The notes below the pieces were generated by a model. It did not search any database. It was not told the DNA's origin and was given only the letters and a program-made list of their open reading frames with translations. Positions 1 to 11,740 of a DNA stretch of 64,000 nt are shown here, piece after piece (positions within the stretch are counted from its first letter, which is position 1; the number at the start of each line of letters is the position of its first letter). This DNA is from Toxonevra muliebris (lineage: Eukaryota > Arthropoda > Insecta > Diptera > Pallopteridae): the NCBI GenBank assembly GCA_963691655.1, contig OY829328.1, positions 33,561,890-33,625,889 on the forward strand, written 5' to 3'. Made by a program: the position numbers and the translations under genes.

Positions 1-189
1 ATAATTGAAATCTTCATATCCGATTTCATATTGTGTCAAAATTTTATGAATATCGGTTCAGTAGTTTACGAGATATTAAAGGAAAAACAGCACAACTCAA
101 ATTGATTTCTATTAGCATTTGAATCTTTGAAGTGCTTTCCTGTAAAATTCAAAAACTGACTTATGCTGTTATGCCTTGTGACCACAGAA

Positions 190-720
190 ATAAAATAATC
201 TAAAGTACAGTTGCAATTTTCTGAAAAATATTTGGCGATTTTAAAGTACAATTGAATTACGAAATGAATTTGGGATAATCTTAAAAAGAATTAAAAGTTT
301 TGAAAGTATATTTGATTATTTTGAAATTCAAGCGGAATATTCTGAAATCAGTTTTAAATTTTCCGGAGTCATTTGGTTTTTCTGAAGTACCATTAAGAAA
401 GGTGTAAAATGCATTTGAACTTTTCTAAATCACAAATGAAATTTTAGAAAGTATATTCGGAATTTTTCTAAAGAAAGTAAATTTGAAATTTTCTAAAGTG
501 AAATATTTTAAAAAATGTTTTTGAAATTTTCTAAAGTACAGTTAATGACTCTGAACTATAATTAGAAAAATCTGAAAGAAAATAATTAAAAAATTTTGAA
601 TTACTTACATTAATTTAATTATTCTGTAATTCAAATAAAATATCTGAAATCAATTTGAATTTTTTTGGAATTTGAAATTTTCTGATGCACTGTTGAAAAG
701 CTGAAGAAATGTGTAACAAA
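190..720. repeat. Highly diverged AT-rich tandem repeat
   Basis: A unit of roughly 20-25 bp with the core GAAATTTTCTAAAGTACA recurs many times with heavy substitution and length drift, most clearly between 400 and 560. No open frame follows it. It reads as an old minisatellite that has decayed. The first 190 bases hold nothing I recognise. Confidence 0.5.
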
Positions 721-1415
721 TGATTATTCAAATATTTTAAACTCATGAGAAAAAATAGTCCGAAAAAAAGTTAAGCCAAACAAACAGAGGATCGCCTTAT
801 ATTTATGTAGGGTGCAAAAACTACTTAGTGCGGAACCATTTAAATGATATGGTTTTGTCTCTTTTTTTTTTTTTTTTGATTTTTTTATTCCAAATTCTTG
901 ATTGTTTATAAGTTTTTGCCATATTTTTAATTAATCTGAAAGTTACGTAGATGTAGCAAGACCAATGGGATAATAAACTCATTCATCAATAATAGGTACA
1001 AAACAAAAAGCAAATTTAAACCTAATCGAAAAATAATTTCCATACATATGTCAACAAATTATTCGCTGATAACAAATATCAGTTATATACAACCAAAAAC
1101 GGCAGAAGCTCATTGTATAAAAAGAAGAAAAAAAATCAATAAAAGTAGAGAACATGATGTTAAAGGAGAATAAACCAAGAACAAAATATTGACAAGATAA
1201 GATTTGTGTTGGTGTAAAAGTAAAGCCAAAGAGGCCTACTATTAGAAGACATGAAAAGGGGCGCATATTTAGGCAGGCAGGCAGGCGGAAATCCACGCGT
1301 TTTTAAACAAAAAGAAATATATCAGTCAATTGATTGAATTCTATGGTGTTTCACTTGTTTGTTCACCTTAGACGACTGTCAACCCAACCAGTACTACTGA
1401 CGCCGACCCACTAAA
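721..1415. other. Upstream intergenic region of the first TsetseEP gene
   Basis: AT-rich sequence with a poly-T run near 861-878 and a short GGCA tetranucleotide run near 1272-1287. No clear TATAAA sits 30 bp before an initiator here, unlike the other family members. The ATATATCAGTC at about 1317-1327 is the only initiator-like string close to the start codon. No other coding signal is seen. Confidence 0.4.
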
Positions 1416-2041
1416 ATGTACTGCAGTGAACGAATTGTTTTTTGTTTCTTCTTGACGATGACATTATCACTTTTACAAATTACAAACCAATCAAATGCCG
1501 GGCAACAGTCGAAATACTTAAGTGAGAGTACAAGCAATTACTGCTTTCGACAATATTTAGATAGCATTACAAATGCCACTAAAACATACGCGGCAATTTA
1601 TGAAAATTGTATTGAAATGGGAACGAGAATGCGTGTGATATATACGCTCGAAAAACAATCGGCCAAAGAAGACGTACTCAGCGATCAAGCGGCGATATGT
1701 ACACGTTTACGTAATTGCAATGAAATACTTAGCGATATGGATTTTTTTCAGTGTAACACAGAGAATGTAAGTGTGTGTTTTATCACGTAACTTGAGTTCC
1801 ATTTTAATATGTGTGTTTATTTTTGTTTCTGTTTGTTTTTATGAAGGGTCTCGCAAATATTGCTGATTTAATTGCCATCAAATTAAATTCATCTGAAGCA
1901 ATTGTTGATTTAGATGATAAATACGATGATACCGAACAGGAAGTGCTCCTATGCATTATACAATTGGAGCAAAATTATATACAAGATGCAACGGCAGCAT
2001 ATAAAGAATTGATGTTGTGTTTGAAAGATATGGAAAAATGA
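1416..2041 (+). CDS. Secreted TsetseEP (DUF725) domain protein, two exons
   Basis: Exons are 1416-1766 and 1847-2041. The intron is 80 bp, phase 0, with donor GTAAGT and acceptor ATGAAG. Together they give a 181-residue protein. Residues 1 to about 29 are a hydrophobic signal peptide; the rest is the TsetseEP domain. Seven cysteines after the leader (first at residue 43) follow C-x21-C-x29-C-x5-C-x11-C-x39-C-x21-C, identical in spacing to the three other family members here, and the intron falls four residues after the fifth cysteine as in them. This supports the splice model. The family is named after the tsetse midgut EP protein; its biochemical role is not established. Unlike its neighbours this gene has no intron after the signal peptide and no repetitive tail, stopping ten residues after the last cysteine cluster. 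It is the most divergent member. The start codon is the first Met giving a signal peptide. Confidence 0.85.
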
Positions 2042-3049
2042 CTGAAAATAGCAACATAATAGAAGATAGTTTACTATAAGGTATATTAGAAATTAATTTA
2101 GCATTAACTTGGTAGAATTTTGTTAATTTTTTGCATTTAATTTAGTTAATTACTTACTTATAAGTTTAATTTTTTATAAAATGTATGTAGTTATATGAGA
2201 AGATATTAAAAATTCAGAGTATGCATATATTATGCTTAGCTGGCTCTTTTTAAGTTACTCAATTCATTTCCGTGTTGTATTCTTCTGAAAAGACATTATT
2301 TAATCTCGATTTTCATAAGCAGGCAAAAAGGTTTCTTTATATGATAGAATGATGTACACTAGGGTGGTCATATTGTATCTATTTTATCTATATTGGATAA
2401 GCAATTCATAGCAAGGTACGGAGAACCATACGTTACAATTCGTTCGTTTGCAATTAATTCGCATACGTAATAGATTATTAATTTATTCACAAGCTTACAT
2501 TTGTGGTGCCTTCGAATTGAAAATTTTAAAATACAAAGCTACGATTTGTTGCGATTTAATCGAAATTCAGTAGTTTGCAAACCGAAACTTCGACTCAAAA
2601 TGTTTTACTTGTTTCAAAACAATACGTAGAAGACTTAAAAAACGAAGAAGACTAAAATTTAAACTAACGGCCGGCTTGTTCACGACGTTATAAAATTATA
2701 ACGCGTTTTGTAACTAAGTTTACAACTAAACCGATTTGTTCCTGCTCCCACTGCGTTATATACGAATTTGTAGCGAGCATTGTAACCTCGCAATAAAATA
2801 AAACGCAGCTTCACTAAAATGCCTAGAAATGTGTTTTTTACAGCATTTGTTCATTTTTTACAATAAAGTGTACATTTATTCAAAATCTATCATTTGCAAG
2901 TAGTGCAATGAAAGTGAAAGTGATGGCAGCGATGGCGGAGAAGAAGTCGTGGACAAAAAGCAATCGCTTTTGCACTAGATTTAACTTTAATTAGATTAGC
3001 GACGATTGCCCAAAGAAACGATTCTCCGTGTGTTACAAATAGGTTAGCG
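2042..3049. other. Intergenic, no gene seen
   Basis: AT-rich sequence downstream of the first TsetseEP gene. From about 2671 to 2800 there is a block rich in ATAACG and TTGTAAC words that resembles the block at 5000-5120, so both may come from one old repeat family. Short open frames around 2890-3204 show no protein features. Confidence 0.35.
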
Positions 3050-3605
3050 AGATTTTTGAGCGGCGAAATCAGTACATTAGACGTTGGACAGCAGTGGAAA
3101 TCAGTACAAATCAGGACAGTTTTTATGCTTTTATTTCCTGGTAATTTTAATCTAATAAATGATATAAACGTCCTGAAACTTTTTGTCCGATTTTGTGTGT
3201 TCATTTTACAGTTTTTCTTCGTCAGTAGACAATGTTAATTACGTATCAGTTTCCATATTTAAATAATTGTGAGAGCAGACGACAATAATCAAATTCGATT
3301 AATAACAAATTCCTTTTACTCATTTAAAAACTTATGTTAATCGACTTTTCTTCAAGCAAATATTGCTTTTCTGCTCTCGATAGCAGCAACGCGTACATAT
3401 TTTATTTTGTGAACAATCAGAAAAATAAACTAACAGGGTGAGACTGTCTTCAAAAATGGTTTTAAGACCTTTACGATTAAGAATTTGAAAAAACCAGTGC
3501 AAAATACAAAAAACAGTACATTTTCGTACTGATTTCGAGATTTGAAAAAATCAGTATAAAAAAAAATCAGGACATGTACTGATCAAATCAGTACGTCTGG
3601 GTACC
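3050..3605. repeat. AAATCAGTAC-motif repeat (MITE-like)
   Basis: The words AAATCAGTAC, TCAGGACA and GTACTGATTT recur at 3065-3115 and 3520-3600. The second block ends GATCAAATCAGTACGTCTGG. Essentially the same ending occurs at 44980-45010. Motifs at both borders in opposite orientations suggest a non-autonomous DNA element about 0.55 kb long, but I cannot define exact ends or a target duplication. Confidence 0.4.
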
Positions 3606-4217
3606 CTAGCTACAAACGATAAAGATTCAACTATCAAAGGTACAATAATTCACGTGCTCGTTAATTTTTTACGTATTCTTTAAATGTTTGATCGTTCTAT
3701 GATTTTATACAAGTGGTAGCTTTAAAATTGTCGTTGGGACTTTCTCCGCTGCTATTGCTTAACTGTTTACGTGATTGTAGCACAAATTGCAGCTGCGATT
3801 ACGCATTTACTCCCGCAAGTCATGAAAATTCTAAATACGGCAAGCGAAATGTAAGAAGCGAGTTTAACTCACTTGTATATATTGCAAACTGTCACTAATG
3901 CAACCTCACGTAACATTAATATTGCTGCGAGAAGGCCTAGATCGACTCACGATTTAATAATTTTTCAAAATTCGCGGCTGTTTCGTCGCTGATGAATTTG
4001 CTAATTATTAACTTGTGGCCAATAGTGGATATATAATAACCCCGTAATTCGATATATATAGTTACCCCGCATCTCAATCCAATAATGCACCAGGAAACTC
4101 TGTTCATTATGAGTCATATTATTACAAGAAATGTCGTGGACCTATCGTACGACATCCTGAATCGGTGGTAGTCAGTTTTGTTTACGGAAATAAGCGTGCG
4201 ACTTGATTATCGTCACT
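3606..4217. other. Unassigned sequence before the Harbinger remnant
   Basis: Mixed AT-rich sequence without a supported gene. The stretch from about 4085 may be further decayed transposase sequence belonging to the remnant that follows, but no frame stays open. Confidence 0.3.
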
Positions 4218-4313
4218 TGTGCCGTACTACATAGTATTGCAATAGCTGAAGAAGATCGCATGCCACCAGAAAATGAAAGATTCAATCCAGTGTTGGTTCG
4301 CGTTAATGTTTAG
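4218..4313 (+). pseudogene. PIF/Harbinger transposase C-terminal remnant
   Basis: One frame reads CAVLHSIAIAEEDRMPPENE and continues for another dozen residues to a stop codon. The CAVLHxIA motif followed by an acidic and Pro-rich segment is characteristic of the end of PIF/Harbinger (DDE_Tnp_4) transposases. The upstream catalytic domain is not readable, so this is a short dead fragment. The family call rests on one motif. Confidence 0.5.
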
Positions 4314-6799
4314 AATAAGCCATAAACCAATTATAACCAACTACAAAGCCGAGACCAAAATAATGATGTGCGGGATATTTTGACTCGGCAGTATTTCACC
4401 CATATAAAGCGTCACTAGCAAGCTAGCTAAGGGAGCTCCTTCTTCTGCATTTAAAAGATGTAGAAAATAAATTTAACCCAAATAAATTAAAATTATTTGT
4501 TTTGGTGAACTAAAATACCGATAATTTCAAAAGAGTATGGCATACATATGAGCCGATGCGTGCAAAAGTAGTGTAAGTTTAAATCAGATTTTTGGAAATA
4601 CATTGGTTTTGTAGAAGTGCTGTACAAAATACGGTTCTTGTAAAATTTATTTTCCCGATTTACAGGCAGCTTTATAGAAAACATGTTCAACTGAGTAACG
4701 TCAAAATTATTGTCTGAAGATGAAAATCCAAATAATAAAAAAAATTAACTTACACCACTTTTGCACTCAGCGGCTCATATATTTATTTCAAAGATTTTGA
4801 AACAGACTTTTGAAAGATTGTTTTCGAATTGTTTTCTTGTGATTCGAAAATAAATACACAAAAATCAGCCGCAGTTTGCCGTATTTGGTTTACCTCAAAA
4901 TAATAGTTTTATGTTTGGTTATAGATATGACACATTGATACTTTTCAACAATTCAGCATGTCATTTTAGCATTTTGAAACTCTTTTTAAAACGGGAGTTA
5001 AAACTCGTTACAAACTTATATTTTTGGGTGAACAAAATATAACACGAAATATAACACGAAATATAACACGTTACAAACGAAGTTACATTTTGTAACTCGT
5101 TTTAGATATAACGAGTTACAAACAAATTTAAAACTTTGTGATCAATAAATTTGTTAATATATAGGAGCAAAAATGGTTTTAAGTTAAAGGTGTGCTATCA
5201 TAAAATTTATCAAAAAGTTATTGATATTAAGTTTTTTTAAAAAAAGAACAAAACGGAAAGAAACATGATCGTTTTGATTTCAATCGTTCTCGTTTGCCGA
5301 CTAAAAATTTCGTTCTTAAAATATTTTTGGCTCGATCACGCAAGAACGAATTAAGGTGGGGTAAAAACATTTTATGAAAATTTCAAGTTGATCTAATAAA
5401 TAGCTTAGAGAGCTTTCTAATAATCGCAGTATCCTCTCCTAATTGACAGCAGGCAATGTGAAATTTTCAAAGACATAATTATCATATTTTAAAAATCACT
5501 CGACAGATCTTAAAGAAATTTATACAGCATATTGTAGGGATAAATATTAGTGCGTAGTTGAAGGATTTTTTTTATAAACAATAAGCAATAGAGGCCACGG
5601 TATAAAGTATAAAATTAAACAATTTTTGTTGTTGTATCTATTTAATACAATATCTATCCCATAAGTTCCCAAAAGTATTTTATGTTAAAAGTATGGTACT
5701 TGACAATGGAAAGTCAATGGTGCTACCCCCATCCTGCCACATCACCCCGACATAAACACGTGAAAGTTGAATTTTTATTGCATAATCTGTCCTAACAGCG
5801 TAAGCACATAAATAAGAAGTTAAAAGAAAGGTCTTAATCTCCACAATGCAAATATAAATGGTGCCATGTTTAATCCAACTGCAATCGCTAGGCACCAATG
5901 ATTTGTGCCCACATTTATTGGGCTTGTTTCGCGTGCGGCACGATTTGATATTCATATTGTGAAGATTAAGAAATGGTTGATATTTCGGTCTACTAGTTCT
6001 AGTTTATGTACTAGTTTATTTCGCACTCTTATATTCTCCTAAAAACTCTTCCATCTTTTATTCTTGAAAATAGGCTTATTGGTGGCAACCTAATATTTTT
6101 TTTTCAATAAAATTGGACAAGACGTTATTACAAAAATGGAGTTTTGAAATTATTCTTAAGTGAGTTTTTATTTTATAAATTTGAACCAGAAAATTGTGAA
6201 GGCAATTTTTTTTGAATTTAAAGAATTAATTTGAAAGTCTGCAGAGGCTTCGTTTGCTTGGAGTTTCATGTCCAGTAACTATATCGCATAACTGGGACAG
6301 GAAATAAATTTGACCCAATTTAATATTTATGATAAAACAATATAGACAATGATAAAAATATATATATCAGTCTAATGAATTGTGGTCTGGTGGTCAGTAA
6401 TGTTGTTTGATGCGTGAAAATGAATCGGGCTTAGACAACATATAAAACTCAGGTAACACTTTTCAATAGCTGGCAGTTTTTTGTGGCTTCGCGTATAGGC
6501 GTTTCAGAAATTCTTTTAAATATATGGCCTTTATGAATTTCTCTAGAGCCAATGGTGACCTTCAAACTTAATTTATTTTTTACTAATTTATTACGAATAA
6601 AAAAAGTGTAATTAGAGAATATGGCTTTTTGTATTTGATTATAAAAGTTGTAGTGAAATTATAGAAAACAAACATGGCATAAAAAAGTCGAATGGGCGAT
6701 TTATAGGCCGATTCTAAGTAAGCCCTTTATAGGACACATATATTGAGCTCAAATAGTTTTATGAAAATCCTGCATAAAGGATGCCTATATTCAGTATAT
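4314..6799. other. Intergenic, AT-rich, no gene seen
   Basis: No frame here looks like a gene. A perfect triple repeat of the 12-mer AAATATAACACG lies at 5035-5070, inside an ATAAC/GTTAC-rich block (4985-5120). A 91-codon minus-strand frame at 5680-5955 has no recognisable domain and I do not call it. Confidence 0.35.
5035..5070. repeat. Three perfect copies of a 12-bp unit
   Basis: AAATATAACACG is repeated three times head to tail at 5035-5046, 5047-5058 and 5059-5070, followed by a near-palindromic GTTACAAACG/GTAAC stretch. Confidence 0.9.
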
Positions 6800-8345
6800 A
6801 GGCCGATGTCAGGTCGGGTGGCCTTTCAGAGTTCCATTTTGGCTTCAGGCGAGCGCACTCCACAGTTGACGCTATACACACAGTAATGAACATTTGCTCG
6901 CGAAGCTAGTGGAAAACGTTGGAAAAGTAGCAAAAAGAAGTATTGCGCTGTTGTGACGCTGGACATAAAAACGCCTTCTACTCTGCGAGCTGGCCCCAGA
7001 TTATGAGTGCGTTGCAGTTTTTCGATGTGCCGGAGTACCTGCTGAGAATTATCACAGATTACTTCAAACATAGAGTGCTTCTATATAACACGGACGATGG
7101 CGTGAAACAGTACGAGGTCACAGGAGGTGTAACAGGGCTCCGTGCTCGGTCCCACATTGTGGAACGCAATGTACGACGGAATTTTTAAAGTTGATCTTCC
7201 CGAAGATGCCACACACGTCGCCAAACATCTGGACTTACTACAGACTAGATGCAACGATGCAATTGCAAGGGTGAGAAGATGGCTAAATAGCTCAAGACTA
7301 GAGTTGGCAGCCAAAAAAAACGGAGGTAGTGCTAATGAGCACAAGGAAACAACGCGATGAGCTGGTAATCAAGTTGGGGATCATTGCATCACCTCACAGC
7401 CATACCTGAAGTACTTGAGCATCGACATCGACACAAGGATGAACATTAAGGAGCACTTGGCAGCCGCCAGTGATAAAGCGGCTAGAATAAACGGCGCGCT
7501 AATGCGCATTGTGTGAAATATCGGAGGCCCCCGGGAGGGCAGGCGTCAGCTGTTTTCAATGGTGACCAGCTCCGCTATACTGTATGCAGCACTTACCTGG
7601 GTGGACGCAAAGAAGACACCTGAAGGGCATTCGCTCGATTTATAGGCTCATTGTACTGAGGATCACCAACGCCTATCGTACGGTGTCGGACGATAGGCAC
7701 CGTATCATTATGGAATGACAGCAAAACTGGGAGCGGTTCAAAAAGGATCGCTGCACCTTTAACCTAATCACTAATATAGCAGCGTGGATGGAGCGCAAAT
7801 ATGAAGAAGTCGATTCCTTTGTCACTTGTCACCCAAATGCTCAGCGGGCATGAGTGCTTTAAATAATATCTTCACAGATTTAAACTTGAAGAAATTCTGT
7901 TCCGCCGGAACGAGCCCGAGGACTCAACACACATCATTTTCCACTGCCCACGCTTGAACAGCATCAGGGAGGAACAAGAGAGAGCTTTTGGGGAAGCCTC
8001 CATGGTAGCCAACTTGACAACACAGATGTGCGAAACGGTAGAGAAGTGGAATGCAGTATGCAAGATGGCGAAAAATATTGTGACATTATTGAGGAATGCT
8101 GAATCTGCACGTAAAGCAGAACGTGCGCAACGAAATATCGCAAGTACAGAAGCCGACGAGAATGGGTGATGAACAATAAATAATTATTGACACAACACAA
8201 ATAGCTCTAACAGAAGACACGTCGTTATAATCAGGTCGAGTGGTAGAAGAGAAAGTAGGTAGTTTTAGTCGGTAGGAATCCGACATAACCATAGAACTGG
8301 AATTCTGCGGTATCTATGAAGATTTCCACCTGCCAACGTAGCAAA
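6800..8345 (+). pseudogene. R1-like LINE remnant (reverse transcriptase to zinc-finger end)
   Basis: Reading across several frameshifts gives the reverse-transcriptase blocks FHFGFRRAHSTVDAI, VVTLDIK-AF-SASWPQIM, TGGV-(Q)GS-VLGPTLWN and then ARVRRWLNSSRLELAAKK, LKYLSIDIDTRMN and RINGALMRIV. Near 7930-8120 comes the Cys/His-type tail TTHIIFHCPRLNSIREEQER. The order and wording match R1-group elements. The catalytic xADD motif expected between DLPEDATHV and AKHLDLLQ is absent, as if removed by a small deletion. The 3' UTR (8170-8340) contains TTTTAGTCGGTAGGAATCCG and ends in a poly-A run at 8343-8360. At least four frameshifts or stops make the copy inactive. Confidence 0.8.
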
Positions 8346-8360
8346 ACAAAAAAAAAAAAA

Positions 8361-8782
8361 ACCGGGCAAGCCTGCATATGTAGTCGACCTCGACTCGGAT
8401 TGTAGGTATATACATATGTTAACTTTGCATAGCGAAATAAAAAAAAAAATGGAGAAAAATCTTAAGAACTTAACACATTGTGAATATTTGTCAACACCAT
8501 GAATGCTATCACTTGTAACACTTTTGCCAAGTAACCTCGAGCCAACGCATTGATGTAGCAAAAATTTAAAAACTAACATTAGTTAAATATTAAAAGCCGC
8601 ATTAAACTTAAGGACTTGCTGAATTTAAAGCAGATAGAATTATAGAAGTTTTTCAGTGTTGTAAATGTAAAATGTCACCTATGGTTAGGGTGTAATTTCA
8701 AGCCTCTAAATTATGCAGGGAGAAAGAGTGAAAGAATGAGTTGAATATAAAGTTATTTTATTTGAACACTTAAGTATTTATT
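8361..8782. other. Short intergenic gap
   Basis: Sequence between the LINE tail and the 3' end of the minus-strand TsetseEP gene. Nothing recognisable is present. The gene's poly-A signal would lie here on the minus strand. Confidence 0.3.
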
Positions 8783-9861
8783 TTAAAATCGTTTTTCTAG
8801 CGCATCTATAGCAGGCGCATTAGTAGCTGGTGCATCAGTAGCTGGCGCATCAGTAGCTGGCGCATCAGTAGCTGGCGCATCAGTAGCTGGCGCATCAGTA
8901 GCTGGCGCATCAGTAGCTGGCGCATCAGTAGCTGGCGCATCAGTAGCTGGCGCATCAGTAGCTGGCGCATCAGTAGCTGGCGCATCAGTAGCTGGCGCAT
9001 CTGTAGCTGGCGCATCAGTAGCTGGCGCATCAGTAGCTGGCGCATTAGTAGCTGGCGTATCAGTAGTTGGCGCATCAGTAGCTGGTGCACTAGTACCTGG
9101 CGCATCAGTAGTAGCAGGACCGGGTGCCTCAGTGCTCGGTGGTCCATTCAGTAGGCAATAATCGAGTGCATCATAGACTTTTGCGGTTTGCTCAACATAA
9201 ACACGTTCACTAGCATTCGTACATTTGTACATTTCATTGTCAATGGTTGTCATTTTTTGATTAATTGTATCAGCAAAGTCAGATGCGTTAGTTGAAATGC
9301 TATAAACAGGACTGAACGTATTTTCACCCTAAATATAGTAAGAGAGAATAAAAACTATATTCAATAGTAAAAATTATTAATTCTCTTCACTTTCACTTAC
9401 TAAATTAGCAAAGCAATTGAAAAAATTCAAGCTTATGTCAATTGCCTGACAATTCAAAATGAAATTACAAACGACATCGGCTTCACTGGACATAGCTTTT
9501 TGTTCTTGTTTCATTTGATCCATTAGCTCAGTACGATTTCCGTTAGCCACATCAATGCATGCATTATAATCCATAGACCATTGATTTGCCACATCCTGTA
9601 GTTGTGGTAAATATATAGCAAAACATTTTGTAGACGCTGCAGGATCAAGCGCTGTCATTCCAGGCTGCGCGAGCAAAAACTTCGCCAGCTTTGTTATATC
9701 GGCATGTTGAGCAACTAATCCAATCGTTGGTATATGCGAGCAGTACTATAGAAAAATTTTATAAATCTTGAATTTAATTAGAATTAAACAAAAAAAAAAA
9801 ACACTTTCGTACTAACCGCACATGAAACCAAAAGGCTTAAAAACCCAATAAATATTTTCAT
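8783..9861 (-). CDS. Secreted TsetseEP protein with Thr/Ala/Pro/Asp pentapeptide-repeat tail
   Basis: Three exons on the minus strand: 9861-9817, 9745-9401 and 9328-8783, separated by phase-0 introns of 71 and 72 bp (donors GTTAGT and GTAAGT). They encode 311 residues. Exon 1 is a 15-residue signal peptide start (MKIFIGFLSLLVSCA). The TsetseEP domain runs from about residue 55 to 190 with the family cysteine spacing C-x21-C-x29-C-x5-C-x11-C-x39-C-x21-C, first cysteine at residue 56. The tail, about residues 200-305, is a nearly perfect array of the pentapeptide PATDA (about 20 copies), ending LEKRF. Thr/Pro/Ala-rich tails of this kind are typical O-glycosylation substrates of secreted mucin-like proteins, so a secreted, heavily glycosylated product is likely. 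A TATAAAA box lies 80 bp upstream of the ATG. Function unknown. Confidence 0.88.
8813..9110 (-). repeat. 15-bp coding minisatellite in the TsetseEP gene
   Basis: About twenty tandem copies of a 15-bp unit (GTAGCTGGCGCATCA on the plus strand), most of them identical and a few with single substitutions toward the edges. Each unit encodes one PATDA pentapeptide. The near identity of the central copies points to recent slippage or unequal exchange. Confidence 0.95.
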
Positions 9862-9941
9862 ATTGCCGAATTATGCAGGAATAGGTTTTACTTGTGTAGA
9901 ACTATTTCTCAAACTATTTTTGTAATAAATATTATTGTGGC

Positions 9942-9948
9942 TTTTATA
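9942..9948 (-). promoter_or_regulatory. TATA box of the minus-strand TsetseEP gene
   Basis: TATAAAAG on the minus strand, about 80 bp before the start codon, comparable with the TATA boxes of the related genes at 19945, 22221 and 30713. The initiator about 30 bp downstream is not a clean TCAGT. Confidence 0.5.
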
Positions 9949-11160
9949 CATATGATTATATAGTTTTGTGTACGCATAGTTTTGAGCCTAATGCACGTAA
10001 TGTAAAGAGCTGTAATCTAAAGATTTCTTATCGATTTGGTTAAAATATGTCAATGATTGGCAATGATTGTGTTGTCAAATGCAGTAGCAATATTCTTAGA
10101 ATATATGTTGTTTTTTTGTTCTATAGCTAAATCTAAAGTGGTCGGTCATCTATTTATGTTCAATTGTTATCCAAACTAACAACAATTTCAATAGTTATAC
10201 TGAATTATTGTGATGTAAACATAAGCTCTATGAAGTGGAGAATACTATAGATCATTTTTTATATCTTGAGATGTATGTACAATACAATGGTATTACAATA
10301 GTTTATTTTACCAAAAATCTTTTTTATATTTCTCAGTTATTTTAAGTAGATATTGATGAAAGAAAATATAGATTTAATTTTTTTTACTTTTAATGATCGC
10401 AAGTTTGAAATTTCACAAGAATCGTTTCTGTTCGTTGCTAGCCTTCAAGTTCACAATCTTTTGCTAAACTGCATTCAAAATGGCTGCTCTTTAAAGTGAC
10501 GTAACAACGAAGCAAGGGGTTCTGGGCCAAAAGATTCTGGGGGGACTTTAACTGAACTAACTTTTTATACATATACATACTGAATTAATCAAACAAAAAT
10601 AAAGAAAGTATTGAAAAATATAATGACCGCTTCTGGCAGTTTAAACAAATCTAAATGTTTAATTTTTTTTGATAATCTCATTTTTAGAATTGTTTCTTAT
10701 GAACTTTTGTTTCGGCAAAGGTGTCGATAATATTATCGAAATAATTCCTTAAATTGTTTGCAATTTTATTTTCGATAGAGAGAATACTCAAACGTTCCCA
10801 AGTCATACTACTGAGCAAATAATTTTTAATAGTTTCTAGATTCTTCTGAAATGCGGGCAGATAAAGCAAAGATTTTCGACTATCACAAGATTCGCCTTGT
10901 TCACATACTAATTATTCCAGTGATACAATATGGGCATTGAATAAGCTACACTTATTCTTAAAGAGAGAAGACCTACAGTTTACCTATAAGCTCATCTCTA
11001 AATCAGAAGGAAAGGCGTGTAAAACTATTCATCCGGATCTTATCTAACAAATTAATATGGTTAAAATTTCTTACTACCGACAAAATCCTTCCGCGTTACA
11101 ACTTCTGCCATAACTTCAATGTCACATTCCCTGATAGAAATAACTGGGAACAGGTTAGGC
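9949..11160. other. Intergenic, no gene seen
   Basis: AT-rich sequence between the minus-strand TsetseEP gene and a LINE remnant. A 61-codon minus-strand frame at 10684-10869 has no signal peptide, domain or repeat and is not called. The final 200 bases may be decayed upstream parts of the LINE. Confidence 0.3.
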
Positions 11161-11164
11161 CAAA

Positions 11165-11740
11165 GTTTATAGGGGACTATCATGTATGGTATACAGATGG
11201 CTTCAAGACAAACGAAGGAGCTGGGGCAGGAGTGTAAGGGGTTAGACCAAAAATATATATTCATGCAGGTATGGGTACAGGTAACTCAGTTTTCCAAGCT
11301 GAGGTGCTTGCCATTGAGCTCTTTTTAAGGGAGCTGATAGCAAAACAGCTCTTCTTGCACTTGCTGAATACAAAATTACCTTTAAACTAGTTTGGGATTG
11401 CCTACAGCTCCTAATCAGTCTAGCTTCTCATAACAGAGTAAAATTCATTTGGGTTCCAGGGCAAGGGGACATGTAGGCAACGAAATGGCAGACGACCTTG
11501 CTAGGAAAGGCTCATCCAGTGAATTCACTGAACCACAATCATTCTGCGGCCTACCGTGGAGTTCCATCAAAATTAATTTAAAAAATTGGCTGGAAAATAG
11601 CTCGCTACAATACTGGAGGGAAACTCCAAGTTAAATTATTCATGCCAAAGATCTGTCAATGCAAATCTAAAAAATTGATTAATTTAAGCAGGAATCAAAT
11701 CCGAATTATACACAGGGCATTGTAGCAAGGCCATATTTAG
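11165..11740 (+). pseudogene. LINE RNase H domain remnant
   Basis: Frames read in order YTDGFKTNEGAGAG, NSVFQAEVLAIELFLREL, KFIWVPG, ARGHVGNEMADDLARKGSSS, then a degraded NLSRNQIRIIHRAL. These are the successive blocks of the RNase H domain found at the C-terminus of I-, Jockey- and LOA-type LINEs; the intact LINE at 50192-53791 shows the same blocks. Frameshifts and stops separate the pieces, and no reverse transcriptase is readable upstream. Confidence 0.7.

Noticed and set aside
2671..5120. A single 2.4-kb transposon bounded by the two ATAAC/GTTAC-rich blocks
   Set aside because: The blocks share words but I could not align them as proper inverted repeats, and no target duplication is visible.
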